Below are positions 16,180 to 23,910 of a DNA stretch of 34,363 nucleotides, piece by piece (position 1 is the stretch's first letter; each line of letters begins with the position of its first letter). The notes under the pieces were generated by a model that saw nothing but the letters and a program-made list of their open reading frames with translations, was not told the origin of the DNA and ran no database searches. The DNA is from Xenococcus sp. PCC 7305. Its GTDB lineage: Bacteria; Cyanobacteriota; Cyanobacteriia; Cyanobacteriales; Xenococcaceae. Position numbers and translations under genes: made by a program. Where the stretch lies: the NCBI RefSeq assembly GCF_000332055.1, contig NZ_ALVZ01000164.1, forward strand, positions 1-34,363. The letters are read 5' to 3'.

Positions 16180-17322
16180 ATGCAATATAGAAGGTTTGGC
16201 AAAACTAATCTTAATTTGTCCTTGTTTTCTTTGGGGACAATGCGTTGTTTGGCGTCTCCTCAATTAGCTATCTCTACTATCAAAAAAGCGATCGCGCTGG
16301 GAATCAATCACTTCGAAACGGCCCGCGGTTATGGTTCAAGTGAAGAATATCTTGGTTTAGCATTACGCTCAGGTTTGCCAATAGCCCGAGAAAATCTTTA
16401 TCTGACAACTAAGCTGCCGCCAACCCGCGATCGCAATCTGATGAGCCAATGGATTGATGAATCTTTGGCGAGATTGCAAACAGACTATCTTGATTGTTTA
16501 GCAATTCATGGTATCAATACTCCAGAGCATTTAAACTCATTTACTCAAGGCTCGATTCAAGCAATTCGGCAAGCACAAGACCAAGGCAAAATAAGACATT
16601 TGGGGTTTTCTACCCATGGCTCTCTGGATTTAATTTTGGCGGCAATTGGGAGTGACTTATTTGAATTTGTTAACTTGCATTATTATTATTTTTGGCAGCG
16701 CAATCAACCTGCGATCGCATTAGCCAAGGAAAAAGATTTGGGCATATTCATTATTTCTCCTGGAGACAAGGGAGGAATGCTCTTTACCCCAAGCAAAACT
16801 CTGCGAGAACTTTGTCAGCCCTGGTCACCTCTAGAATTGACCTATCGTTTTTTAACTAGCGATCGCCGAATTACCACTTTAAGTGTCGGTGCAGCCAATC
16901 CCGATGAGTTGCTTTTTTTACAACGAGAAGACCAGGAGAATCAGGTTACTTGGTCTGCTCCTTTGACCATAGAGGAAAGTTGGAAACTAGAAACTTTAGA
17001 GCAACATTTGGCACAAAAGTTAAACAGCGATCGGTGTAGTCAATGTTATCAATGTTTGCCCTGTCCCGAATCCATAAATATCCCCGAAATCTTACGCTTA
17101 CGTAATCTGGCTGTTGGCTATGATATGGATGATTATGGTCAATATCGTTATCGTATGTTTGAAAATGCGGGGCATTGGTTTCCTGGGAAAAAAGGCGATC
17201 GCTGCACCGAATGTGGGGACTGTCTTCCCCGTTGTCCCGAAAATTTAAATATTCCCAAGTTATTAAGAAACACTCATCAACGACTCAATGGCTCTCCTCG
17301 TCGTCGTCTCTGGGAAGAATAA
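16180..17322 (+). CDS. Aldo/keto reductase with C-terminal 4Fe-4S ferredoxin domain
   Basis: The protein has 380 residues. Residues 1-285 form an AKR barrel with the tetrad region FETARGYGSSEEYLG (Glu46 at the usual Asp position, Tyr51), Lys78 in TTKLPP and His110 in LAIHGIN. Residues about 285-365 carry two cysteine motifs, CSQCYQCLPCP and CTECGDCLPRCP. These fit two 4Fe-4S clusters, although in this AKR class the cysteines may serve one cluster each. Enzymes of this group are oxidoreductases of largely unknown substrate. Glu in place of Asp appears to be a feature of the FETARGYG subgroup rather than a local defect. It lies 29 bp after the bifunctional-nuclease gene and converges on larE. 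Confidence 0.9.
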   Translation: MQYRRFGKTNLNLSLFSLGTMRCLASPQLAISTIKKAIALGINHFETARGYGSSEEYLGLALRSGLPIARENLYLTTKLPPTRDRNLMSQWIDESLARLQTDYLDCLAIHGINTPEHLNSFTQGSIQAIRQAQDQGKIRHLGFSTHGSLDLILAAIGSDLFEFVNLHYYYFWQRNQPAIALAKEKDLGIFIISPGDKGGMLFTPSKTLRELCQPWSPLELTYRFLTSDRRITTLSVGAANPDELLFLQREDQENQVTWSAPLTIEESWKLETLEQHLAQKLNSDRCSQCYQCLPCPESINIPEILRLRNLAVGYDMDDYGQYRYRMFENAGHWFPGKKGDRCTECGDCLPRCPENLNIPKLLRNTHQRLNGSPRRRLWEE

Positions 17323-17347
17323 AAGATTAAAGAGTCATGATACTCTT
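17321..17347 (-). terminator. Weak terminator-like hairpin downstream of larE
   Basis: On the minus strand the 6-bp stem AAGAGT/ACTCTT (17330-17335 with 17342-17347, 6-nt loop) is followed by TAATCTTTTATT. It begins 19 bases past the larE stop codon. The stem is short. The larE end itself also carries an 8-bp inverted repeat, CTGATTAC/GTAATCAG at 17362-17369 and 17376-17383, overlapping the stop codon. Confidence 0.35.
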
Positions 17348-17365
17348 GAAAACCCATTTATCTGA

Positions 17366-18187
17366 TTACTTAGCGGTAATCAGTTCATTCAATTTGCCAC
17401 TGCGATAACCTTCAAGATCTAAAGTTACAAAACTAAACCCAAATTCTTTAAAGGCAGTGATTACTTGAGCTAAATCTGTATTAAGCACAAATTGCTGAAT
17501 ATCTGATGCTGGCAACTCAATCTTCGCGGTATCTCCTTGCGATCGCACTCGGAGATTCTGATAACCTAGTTGCCGTAAATAAATTTCTGCTCTTCCTACT
17601 CGATGGAGCTTAGCTACGGTAATCTCCTCTCCATAGGGAAAGCGCGAACTTAGACAAGGTTGGGCCGGTTTGTTCCACCAAGCCAGTCCTAAATGACGAG
17701 CCATCTCCCGCACTTCCGCTTTGCTCACCCCAATCTCTGCTAAAGGGGATCTGCTGCCTCTTTCCTTCGCTGCTTGAATTCCTGGGCGATAGTCCTGTAA
17801 GTCATCTGAATTCACCCCATCTACCACATAGAAATAGCCTTGTCGCTGTGCTAAAGGTTTGAGCGTATCGTGAAGTTCACTTTTACAGAAATAACAGCGA
17901 TTAATCGGGTTAGAGGTATATTCAGGATTTTCCATTTCCTGGGTTGAGACCAACTCATGTCGAATGCCAATATATTTAGCCTGCAATTTCGCTTCTGCCA
18001 ACTCCTCTGGTAATAGGGAAGGCGACACTGCGGTCACTGCCAAGGCGCGATCGCCTAAGATATCATAGGCTATTTTAGCGACTAAACTACTATCAATGCC
18101 TCCAGAGTAGGCGATTAGGGCTCGCTCCATTCTGCTAAACAAGTCTTTAAGCTGCTCTAATTTTGTTTCAGGGTTTGAAATTGGCAT
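17366..18187 (-). CDS. larE: LarE-like ATP-dependent sulfur transferase
   Basis: The protein has 273 residues. The PP-loop motif ALIAYSGGIDSSLVAKIA (about residues 22-39) marks an adenylating N-type ATP pyrophosphatase. Other LarE-typical segments are INRCYFCKSEL, VVDGVNSDDLQDYRPG, RSPLAEIGVSKAEVRE and KPAQPCLSSRFPYGE. In Lactobacillus LarE, Cys176 donates sulfur to the pyridinium nickel-pincer cofactor of lactate racemase; Cys178 here is the counterpart. Cys98 and Cys101 add a CxxC, giving three cysteines that could hold a 4Fe-4S cluster, as proposed for a second LarE class. No larB, larC or larA lies nearby. The specific target in this organism is unknown. Confidence 0.83.
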   Translation of the reverse strand: MPISNPETKLEQLKDLFSRMERALIAYSGGIDSSLVAKIAYDILGDRALAVTAVSPSLLPEELAEAKLQAKYIGIRHELVSTQEMENPEYTSNPINRCYFCKSELHDTLKPLAQRQGYFYVVDGVNSDDLQDYRPGIQAAKERGSRSPLAEIGVSKAEVREMARHLGLAWWNKPAQPCLSSRFPYGEEITVAKLHRVGRAEIYLRQLGYQNLRVRSQGDTAKIELPASDIQQFVLNTDLAQVITAFKEFGFSFVTLDLEGYRSGKLNELITAK

Positions 18188-18367
18188 TGCACAATAATTT
18201 TGTAAATCTCTGCGGAAAATCTAGCAAGTTACTTTAAACTTATCTAAGGTTATTTTAACGAAATTAAGACCATTTTTCCTCTACACAGACTTGATTAGTT
18301 GGTCTAGAAATCTTAAGCTATCTTAGTGAATGAAAATAAATTTAAGTAAACTTTTTATAAATTCCAA

Positions 18368-18745
18368 GTGAATAACCAGCTAATACAGTCTAGCAACTGG
18401 CCGCGGCAACTATTAAAAATACTTGCTGCTTTAATGCTGATTTTTGTAGTCCTCGTTGCTGGCACCTATTTTTATCAAGGAACAAGTCCTTACTGTCAAG
18501 AGGTTTTGGCTCTAGAAGGTAATATAGGGAAAGGTCGTGATATTTTTCAAATTAATTGTGCAGTATGCCATGGAGCTACTGCTGAGGGGAATATTGGACC
18601 TAGTTTAAGAAATATTGCGAAAAGAAAGTCAAAAACAGCCTTGATCAATCAAGTGGTGAGTGGGGACACACCACCAATGCCCAAATTCAAACCTAACAGC
18701 CAAGAAATGGCTGACTTACTCAGCTATTTAGAACAAATTGATTAG
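18368..18745 (+). CDS. cytM: Membrane-anchored c-type cytochrome, CytM-like
   Basis: The protein has 125 residues and starts with GTG at 18368 (no ATG is in frame before the hydrophobic segment). A short basic N-terminus is followed by a membrane helix (ILAALMLIFVVLVAGTYFY) that probably remains as anchor or signal. The heme motif CAVCH has Cys64, Cys67 and His68. The likely axial Met lies in GDTPPMPKF. The C-terminal helix MADLLSYLEQID is typical of class I cytochrome c. Size and anchor match cyanobacterial CytM, a low-potential cytochrome that modulates respiration and photosynthesis under changing light. A c6-type cytochrome is the alternative. The upstream 180 bp holds no other gene. Confidence 0.72.
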   Translation: MNNQLIQSSNWPRQLLKILAALMLIFVVLVAGTYFYQGTSPYCQEVLALEGNIGKGRDIFQINCAVCHGATAEGNIGPSLRNIAKRKSKTALINQVVSGDTPPMPKFKPNSQEMADLLSYLEQID

Positions 18746-18826
18746 TAAGCAACAGGAAAAACCAGAAAAAAAGTTATCTTACTTTTGTTCTCGTTTCTCT
18801 GTTCTAGTTTTTCGTTCGAGAATAAA

Positions 18827-18898
18827 CTGGGGCGCTAGGATTCGAACCTAGGAATGCCGAGACCAAAACCCGGTGCCTTACCGCTTGGCGACGCCCCA
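18827..18898 (-). tRNA. tRNA-Gln (TTG anticodon)
   Basis: On the minus strand the acceptor stem TGGGGCG (18892-18898) pairs with CGCCCCA (18828-18834), and the discriminator is G. The anticodon stem CCGGG/CTCGG closes the loop TTTTGGT, with anticodon TTG at 18864-18866. The T arm contains GGTTCGAATCC. CCA is not encoded. All arms fold without gaps. Confidence 0.95.
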
Positions 18899-18970
18899 TC
18901 GACTTAACCTCGAACATAATAGCAACTTTCACCCCCAGTTTGTCAAGGTTTCTGAGTAAATTTCTCAAAC

Positions 18971-20371
18971 CTAATTAATTAGTTCGAAGTTTACCGCATC
19001 ACCATCCTTAAGATAAGCAGCACCTTTTACCACAATGCGATCGCCAGTTTGCAATCCCCGAAACACTTCGACTTTTTCATTCGCTAGAATTTCACCAATT
19101 TCTACTGCTTGGGCTTTAACTGTATTGTTATCTTGCACTACAAAAGCGATCGCACTACCATCAGCTTGTGGGAGTAGTGCTTTTACGGGAACAGTTTTAC
19201 CTTGAGTTGTGGCAACATTAACAGTTGCCCGCAAAAACATTCCTGGTTTAAGAGGAGCATCAGAGGGTAAATCAATATTTACCGTTGCTTGGCGAGATTG
19301 AGGATCAATGATTGGGTCAATTTCTCGTACCATGCCAATCAGAGGTTGAGAATTATACTGACTAACAATTTGTACTTTTTGTCTTGGTTTAATTTGCGAG
19401 ATCGAAGTTTCGGGTACTTCCAGTCTTAGCTCTAAACGTCCATTCTCAATGATTGTAAATAAGTTGTCGGAGTTGGAAGTGAGGTCTCCAAGCCTAGCAT
19501 CACGTTCGGCAATTATGCCCGAAGCAGGAGCCGTCACCGTAGCATCTTGCAATTGAGTTTCAATTAATTGTAAGCGACCTTGAGCCTGCAATAATTCGGC
19601 CTGTACCGCCAAAATAACTTCAGGACGCTCCCCAGATTTTAATTGGGCCAATTCTTGCTTGCCTTCTGCTAGTCTGGCTTGGGCTTGTTCGAGAGTTGCT
19701 TTATTGATGCGTTCTTGATTATATATTTCATCGAGGCGATCGCGTGAAATTGCACCTTCGGTCTCCAACGTTTCGTTGCGTTCAACTCTTTTGGTCACCA
19801 AATCCATATCAGATTCCGCCCGAGCAACTTCTGCGGCCAAACTCCTAACTCTTTCTTCTGCCCTCGCGATTTCCTCAAATCTTGTTCCTGCTTCGATTTC
19901 TGCTAGCCGAGCTTCTGCTTGAGCTAAAGAACCCTGAGCCTGCAGGTATTCAGCTTCTAGAGCATTGCTTTTGAGTTTGGCGAGGATTTGTCCTTTTTTG
20001 ACAGAATCGCCTTCGTCAACCAGAATTTCCTGGATTTGCAAACCAGTTGCTTGGGACATCACAGGAATCAATTCATAAGCTTCTACTGTTCCTGAGGCTT
20101 TAAGCGATCGCGCTACTTGATTGCTAGCTACTTCTGTGGTAGTTACATAACGAGCTGAGGCATTAGATACATCGGCCGCGATCGCCTTAGCTTGGGGCTT
20201 TGTGCTCGAATCTTTAGTTGCGACAGGAGCCGTAAATTTAGCGCCGACCCAGGAGAGCAACAGGCCTAAGCCAACACCAATAAGTAGACTCTTGTTGGCA
20301 GAAAATCGGCGTAATTTTTGTTGATATTTGGTAACGGAATATTGCTTTGCCACTGTTTTGTTATGGTTCAT
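18971..20371 (-). CDS. HlyD-type efflux periplasmic adaptor protein
   Basis: The protein has 466 residues. After a basic cytoplasmic N-terminus comes a membrane helix (SLLIGVGLGLLLSWVGAKF). A lipoyl-like half (VMSQATGLQIQEILVDEGDS, VKKGQILAKLKSNALEAEY) follows. A long alpha-helical hairpin runs from about residue 145 to 265, rich in Ala, Glu and Gln heptads. The second lipoyl half (DATVTAPASGIIAERDARLG) and beta-barrel segments (RLELRLEVPETSISQIKPRQ; QATVNIDLPSDAPLKPGMFL) complete the family layout. Such proteins bridge an inner-membrane pump and an outer-membrane channel. No RND, ABC or TolC gene is within reach in this window. The start is ATG at 20371. Confidence 0.9.
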   Translation of the reverse strand: MNHNKTVAKQYSVTKYQQKLRRFSANKSLLIGVGLGLLLSWVGAKFTAPVATKDSSTKPQAKAIAADVSNASARYVTTTEVASNQVARSLKASGTVEAYELIPVMSQATGLQIQEILVDEGDSVKKGQILAKLKSNALEAEYLQAQGSLAQAEARLAEIEAGTRFEEIARAEERVRSLAAEVARAESDMDLVTKRVERNETLETEGAISRDRLDEIYNQERINKATLEQAQARLAEGKQELAQLKSGERPEVILAVQAELLQAQGRLQLIETQLQDATVTAPASGIIAERDARLGDLTSNSDNLFTIIENGRLELRLEVPETSISQIKPRQKVQIVSQYNSQPLIGMVREIDPIIDPQSRQATVNIDLPSDAPLKPGMFLRATVNVATTQGKTVPVKALLPQADGSAIAFVVQDNNTVKAQAVEIGEILANEKVEVFRGLQTGDRIVVKGAAYLKDGDAVNFELIN

Positions 20372-20675
20372 TAAACTAGAGGTATGTTGTAAGAAGTTTT
20401 GTGTAATTTGAATACATTCAATTAACTAAGTCACCAAAATATCGAAGTCTTTGAATAAGCTAATGAGGCTACCTTTCACATATTATTACAATTTATTAAC
20501 ATTCTCGCCAATAGCTTGCAAATTCCAGACTTGGGAAGCGCATCCTATGAATGGGCTGTGGTTTTGTTCAAGTCTAACTAAAAAACAGTTTTATACAAGT
20601 ATTAGACATTAATTAACCAGCTTAGTATTTGTACAGAAAAAAGCTTGCTGGATATATATTAGGAAGCAACCGTTT
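20372..20675. other. 304-bp divergent intergenic region
   Basis: No gene is supported here. Near its right end TTGTAC at 20629-20634 and TATATA at 20653-20658 are spaced 18 bases apart and could be a promoter, but they lie so close to the AGGAAG ribosome site (20661-20666) that this is doubtful. I see no repeat arrays or stable hairpins. Confidence 0.5.
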
Positions 20676-20999
20676 ATGGATATGGAATCACCTCTAGATT
20701 GCACCAGCACCAATTTCGAAAAAGTAGCCCTCTCGAAATTCTGTGCTTTGAGTCGTCATCTTCCCCATGATATTAAAATTTTCCGTGAGCCTTGGGGCAA
20801 TTCTACCGTGCTATGTATTGATTTTGAGCGATGTCCCCATTTATTTCCGATGACGCCTAAACAAAATCGTTTTATAGCAGCTGCGATCACTCAGTTGGGT
20901 TTGACCGATTCCGTCATTTTTCGCGTTGGCAACAAGATTCTTGGCTGGAAAAGGATTAAATTGAGGAACGAGGAGCAAGAAGCTAGAAACGAGGAGTAA
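20676..20999 (+). CDS. Small protein of unknown function with repeat-derived tail
   Basis: The protein has 107 residues and starts at ATG 20676 with AGGAAG nine bases upstream. The first 95 or so residues look like a folded soluble domain: LSKFCALSRHLPHDIKIFRE, STVLCIDFERCPHLFPMTPK, RFIAAAITQLGLTDSVIFRV and GNKILGWKRI. No known family or catalytic motif is obvious. The tail RNEEQEARNEE is encoded by degenerate heptamers (20966-20993), so the original protein probably ended earlier. There is no signal peptide or membrane helix. psbX lies downstream on the same strand after 289 bp of repeats. Confidence 0.65.
   Translation: MDMESPLDCTSTNFEKVALSKFCALSRHLPHDIKIFREPWGNSTVLCIDFERCPHLFPMTPKQNRFIAAAITQLGLTDSVIFRVGNKILGWKRIKLRNEEQEARNEE
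20966..20993. repeat. Degenerate STRR heptamers inside a coding region
   Basis: GAACGAG, GAGCAAG, AAGCTAG and AAACGAG follow one another in register. They resemble the AACGAGG/AAAGAAG units beside the pyrE array and encode the last residues of the 107-residue protein. Confidence 0.6.
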
Positions 21000-21120
21000 A
21001 TTTATCAATCTTTGACTGCTAAGGAGTTAACTGTTAATTGCTTGCACTAAAGCACTAGTGGACGCGGGCGTAAATAAGACAACCATCAACGAAGAGCAAA
21101 AAGCTGATATATCAAGACTT

Positions 21121-21155
21121 ATTACTCATTACTTATTACTTATTACTTATTACTT
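21121..21155. repeat. STRR array: one ATTACTC and four ATTACTT units
   Basis: Five contiguous heptamers fill 35 bases upstream of psbX. A GC-rich segment with CGCGCGGCGG and CTCGAATGGGG (21185-21195) follows directly; the latter is the inverse of 8326-8336. Confidence 0.93.
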
Positions 21156-21218
21156 CCGCGCGGCGGCACTAGCTTCGCGTCGCTCTCGAATGGGGGTTGA
21201 TTGAAAAAGATTGTAGTT

Positions 21219-21246
21219 TTGTGACAAAAACTTTTAGAATTATAAA
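21219..21246 (+). promoter_or_regulatory. Promoter candidate for psbX
   Basis: TTGTGA at 21219-21224 and TATAAA at 21241-21246 are separated by 16 bases. The predicted start of transcription is roughly 35 bases upstream of the psbX ATG, and an AAGGA site lies at 21275-21279. Confidence 0.5.
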
Positions 21247-21288
21247 CTAGGTTTATGTCTCAATAGTAAATAACAAGGATAAAAAATT

Positions 21289-21408
21289 ATGACTCCCTCT
21301 TTAGCTAATTTTCTTTGGAGCTTGCTTGCTGGAACTTTAATTGTAGTAATACCTGTCTGCTTAGCTTTGTTTGCATTCAGTCAATTTGATAAGATTGAGC
21401 GCTCCTAA
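21289..21408 (+). CDS. psbX: Photosystem II protein PsbX
   Basis: The protein has 39 residues. The sequence begins MTPSLANFLWSLLAG, the conserved PsbX N-terminus. One membrane helix follows (TLIVVIPVCLALFAFSQ), and the charged C-terminus FDKIERS is close to the family pattern QxDKIxRS. PsbX is a single-span subunit near cytochrome b559 and the plastoquinone exchange region of photosystem II. The ATG at 21289 has an AAGGA ribosome site 9 bases upstream. The Ycf66-family gene follows on the same strand 138 bp downstream; I recall the pair as commonly linked in cyanobacteria. Confidence 0.95.
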   Translation: MTPSLANFLWSLLAGTLIVVIPVCLALFAFSQFDKIERS

Positions 21409-21546
21409 TATTGGCATCTCGATATAAGATTAAAATTTTTCTTTAGCAGCTAGTCTATTGTATTTTCGGCAATGGGCTTGCTGCTAATATATGTTTTGGT
21501 AGTTAGAATCTAGCTAGAGGAAAAACCAACAAGTAGGAGAGCAGCA

Positions 21547-22536
21547 ATGGTGAATTTTGGGCTGAACGCAGCCAGCATTCTAGGAATCTTCCTAGCCGTA
21601 GCGGGAGCTTCGTTATATTTTTTACGTTCTGTACGCCCAGAATTGTCCCGGGATCATGACATCTTTTTTGCTGCTATTGGTCTGTTATGCGGTTTTATCA
21701 TGATATTTCAGGGTTGGCGACTTGACCCAATTCTCCAGTTTGGTCAATTGTTATTGACCGGTTCAGCAATTTTTTTCGCAGTAGAAAGTATTCGTTTGCG
21801 AGCAGTCGCGACAGAACAAGCGCGACGTAATACTCCTACCGTAGATCGCGATCGCCCAGTCAGTCGTACTAGAGTCTATCGAGAGGAAGATAGTGAGCGC
21901 ACTATTCCTGAGTCCTATGGTTACGAGAATGCTAGGCCCAATTACGATAGTCCCAGATTACGAGGATATGAAGATCCAGAACCTCGTCCAACTCGCAGAA
22001 CCAGTATGCGAAGTGAGAGCCGTAGTCGGGGTCGAGATCCTGTTAATAATAGAGCTCAGCAATATAATGCAGGCAATGGGCCCCGTCCTCGGTTAACTAA
22101 AAAACCTGCGCCTTCTCGCGATCGCTATGATGAATGGAATCAGCCCGATAGTTGGGATGAACCGAATTATTCCCCACCCTCTCGCCCTGTTCCAGAAGGC
22201 GATCGCTATAGTGATGATTATTCTCGTCCGGAATCGCCTAGAAGGCCGTCTAACAAGGAAGATTTTTCTAGGAGCTATCAAAACCCAGAAGAACCGAGAA
22301 ATTATGATGATGGCTTAGGTAGAAGTTATGATGACGGCTTAGGTAGAGGTTATGAAGATGAAGAAGAAATTACTACTGATTATGTAGATTACCAGCCTCT
22401 GGACTCCAAAGACGTTGATTATTCGTCCGATTATCCCGAAGATGAACGTGATTACAACGAAGAAGATCCCGGAGCTCGGGGATATGAGCGCAGAAGCCCC
22501 AGAAACCCTGAGATTAGAAACGATTTTGAATATTAA
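21547..22536 (+). CDS. ycf66: Ycf66 family protein
   Basis: The protein has 329 residues. The first 90 or so are the Ycf66 membrane domain: MVNFGLNAASILGIFLAVAG, LYFLRSVRPELSRDHDIFFA, LLCGFIMIFQGWRLDPILQFG and a last helix ending FFAVESIRLR. The family occurs in cyanobacteria and some plastids and its function is unknown. The remaining 230 residues are a low-complexity tail rich in Arg, Asp, Tyr, Pro and Ser. It includes two copies of YDDGLGR(S/G) encoded by a 24-bp repeat at 22303-22350. AGGAGA lies 6 bases before the ATG. The stop codon overlaps the stop of the opposite-strand diguanylate cyclase gene. Confidence 0.92.
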   Translation: MVNFGLNAASILGIFLAVAGASLYFLRSVRPELSRDHDIFFAAIGLLCGFIMIFQGWRLDPILQFGQLLLTGSAIFFAVESIRLRAVATEQARRNTPTVDRDRPVSRTRVYREEDSERTIPESYGYENARPNYDSPRLRGYEDPEPRPTRRTSMRSESRSRGRDPVNNRAQQYNAGNGPRPRLTKKPAPSRDRYDEWNQPDSWDEPNYSPPSRPVPEGDRYSDDYSRPESPRRPSNKEDFSRSYQNPEEPRNYDDGLGRSYDDGLGRGYEDEEEITTDYVDYQPLDSKDVDYSSDYPEDERDYNEEDPGARGYERRSPRNPEIRNDFEY

Positions 22537-23768
22537 TGGTTAATTATTATGCGATCGCGACCCTGAGCTTTTGCTGAGTAAAGAGCCTGATCTGTCGTTC
22601 TGATTAGATCCTCTATGGTCTGAGCTTGGTAGGGAACTTGGCAACTAATCGCCATACTTATAGTGACAAACTGACTGGTTTGAGAACAGTTGTGGGGCAG
22701 CTTTAAGTCTCTAATTGCCTGTTGAACTTTTTTGGCAACTTCGTGGGTGCCAGCAATTTCAGTGTTAGGGAGAATGATGCCAAACTCTTCTCCGCCGTAG
22801 CGGGCCACTAAATCGGCGGGACGCTGGATAACCTGAGCAATAGTTTGGGCAACTTGGCGCAGACAATCATCTCCTTGAAGGTGACCGTAGGAGTCATTGT
22901 AAAGCTTAAAATGATCAACATCACAAAGAATCAAGGAAAGAGGTTTCTGCTCTCTTTTTAATCTTCGCCATTCCCGATCTAGATAATCATCAAAATGACG
23001 ACGATTGGCTACACCTGTCAACCCATCAACATTTACTAATCGTTCCAATTTTTGATTGAGCTCTTGGAGACTCCGCTCAGCAATTTTTCTCTCCTTAATC
23101 TCTAGTTCAAGTTGCCGGTTTTTGATTTCTAATTCTCGGGTTCGCTCTGCCACTTTGTCTTCGAGAGTATGGGCATATTTTTCAATTTGTTCGTAAAGTT
23201 TGGCATTTTCTAAAGCAATATCTGACAATTCTTGTTTGCTTTTTTCGATGCGGATTAAGGCACTAAACCCCCTGAGGCTAGTAATAACCTTAGTCAATAA
23301 ATTTTTTCTGGTTAGTTCAGTTTTAGTTTTATAGTCATTAATGTCATAACTCAAAACTATCGTGTCTTCTGGTACTTTTCCTGGCTGTCCAGTGCGCAAA
23401 ATAATTCTGACTAATCTATTTTGTAAGACATTTCTGACATATTTAACTACTTCTAATCCCGCATCTTCAGTTTCCATGATTACATCGAGTAAAATCATCG
23501 CAATGTCTGAATTTTCTCGAATTATTTGTTTAGCATCCTCTCCAGAATAGGCGTTAAAAAAAGTTACTGGTTTACCTTCAAATTCTAGATCTCCTAATGC
23601 TAGGATGGTGACCTTATGAATTTCGACATCGTCATCAACTAACAAAATTTTCCAACTGTCTTGAGCTGAGGGACTTAAGTTGATAGGCTCATCGGCAACA
23701 ATCATTTCATCTTCATCGGCGAAAATCACTTCGTCATTATCTACTATGCTTTGATTGCTATTTTCCAT
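22533..23768 (-). CDS. Response regulator diguanylate cyclase (REC-GGDEF)
   Basis: The protein has 411 residues. The receiver domain, about residues 38-175, begins WKILLVDDDVEIHKV, has phosphoacceptor Asp95 in MILLDVIMETEDAG, the Thr in IILRTGQPG, and Lys in DYKTKTEL. An IEKSKQELSDIALENAKLYE coiled coil with a further charged helix links it to the GGDEF domain (about 240-411). That domain has DGLTGVANRRHFDDYL and an intact GGEEF signature at 325-329. An inhibitory RxxD site (RPAD, 316-319) sits five residues upstream. It should make cyclic-di-GMP when phosphorylated and be subject to product inhibition. It lies 142 bp downstream of the giant kinase on the same strand, a plausible cognate pair. 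Confidence 0.93.
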   Translation of the reverse strand: MENSNQSIVDNDEVIFADEDEMIVADEPINLSPSAQDSWKILLVDDDVEIHKVTILALGDLEFEGKPVTFFNAYSGEDAKQIIRENSDIAMILLDVIMETEDAGLEVVKYVRNVLQNRLVRIILRTGQPGKVPEDTIVLSYDINDYKTKTELTRKNLLTKVITSLRGFSALIRIEKSKQELSDIALENAKLYEQIEKYAHTLEDKVAERTRELEIKNRQLELEIKERKIAERSLQELNQKLERLVNVDGLTGVANRRHFDDYLDREWRRLKREQKPLSLILCDVDHFKLYNDSYGHLQGDDCLRQVAQTIAQVIQRPADLVARYGGEEFGIILPNTEIAGTHEVAKKVQQAIRDLKLPHNCSQTSQFVTISMAISCQVPYQAQTIEDLIRTTDQALYSAKAQGRDRIIINH

Positions 23769-23910
23769 ATTTACTTTAAACTCAACTTCTTGAACTTAGT
23801 ATGAAAACTACTAAATATAGTAATTTGTATTAAAAATCACAGTAATAATAGTCCAAGTATATCTCCATTTTTCTAAATCTGTTTGAGGCTAATATATATC
23901 AAATATAAAA

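Noticed and set aside
16180-17322. Catalytic defect in the aldo/keto reductase, because Glu46 replaces the usual Asp
   Set aside because: Glu is found in the FETARGYG subgroup of ferredoxin-type aldo/keto reductases as I know it, and Tyr51, Lys78 and His110 are all present.
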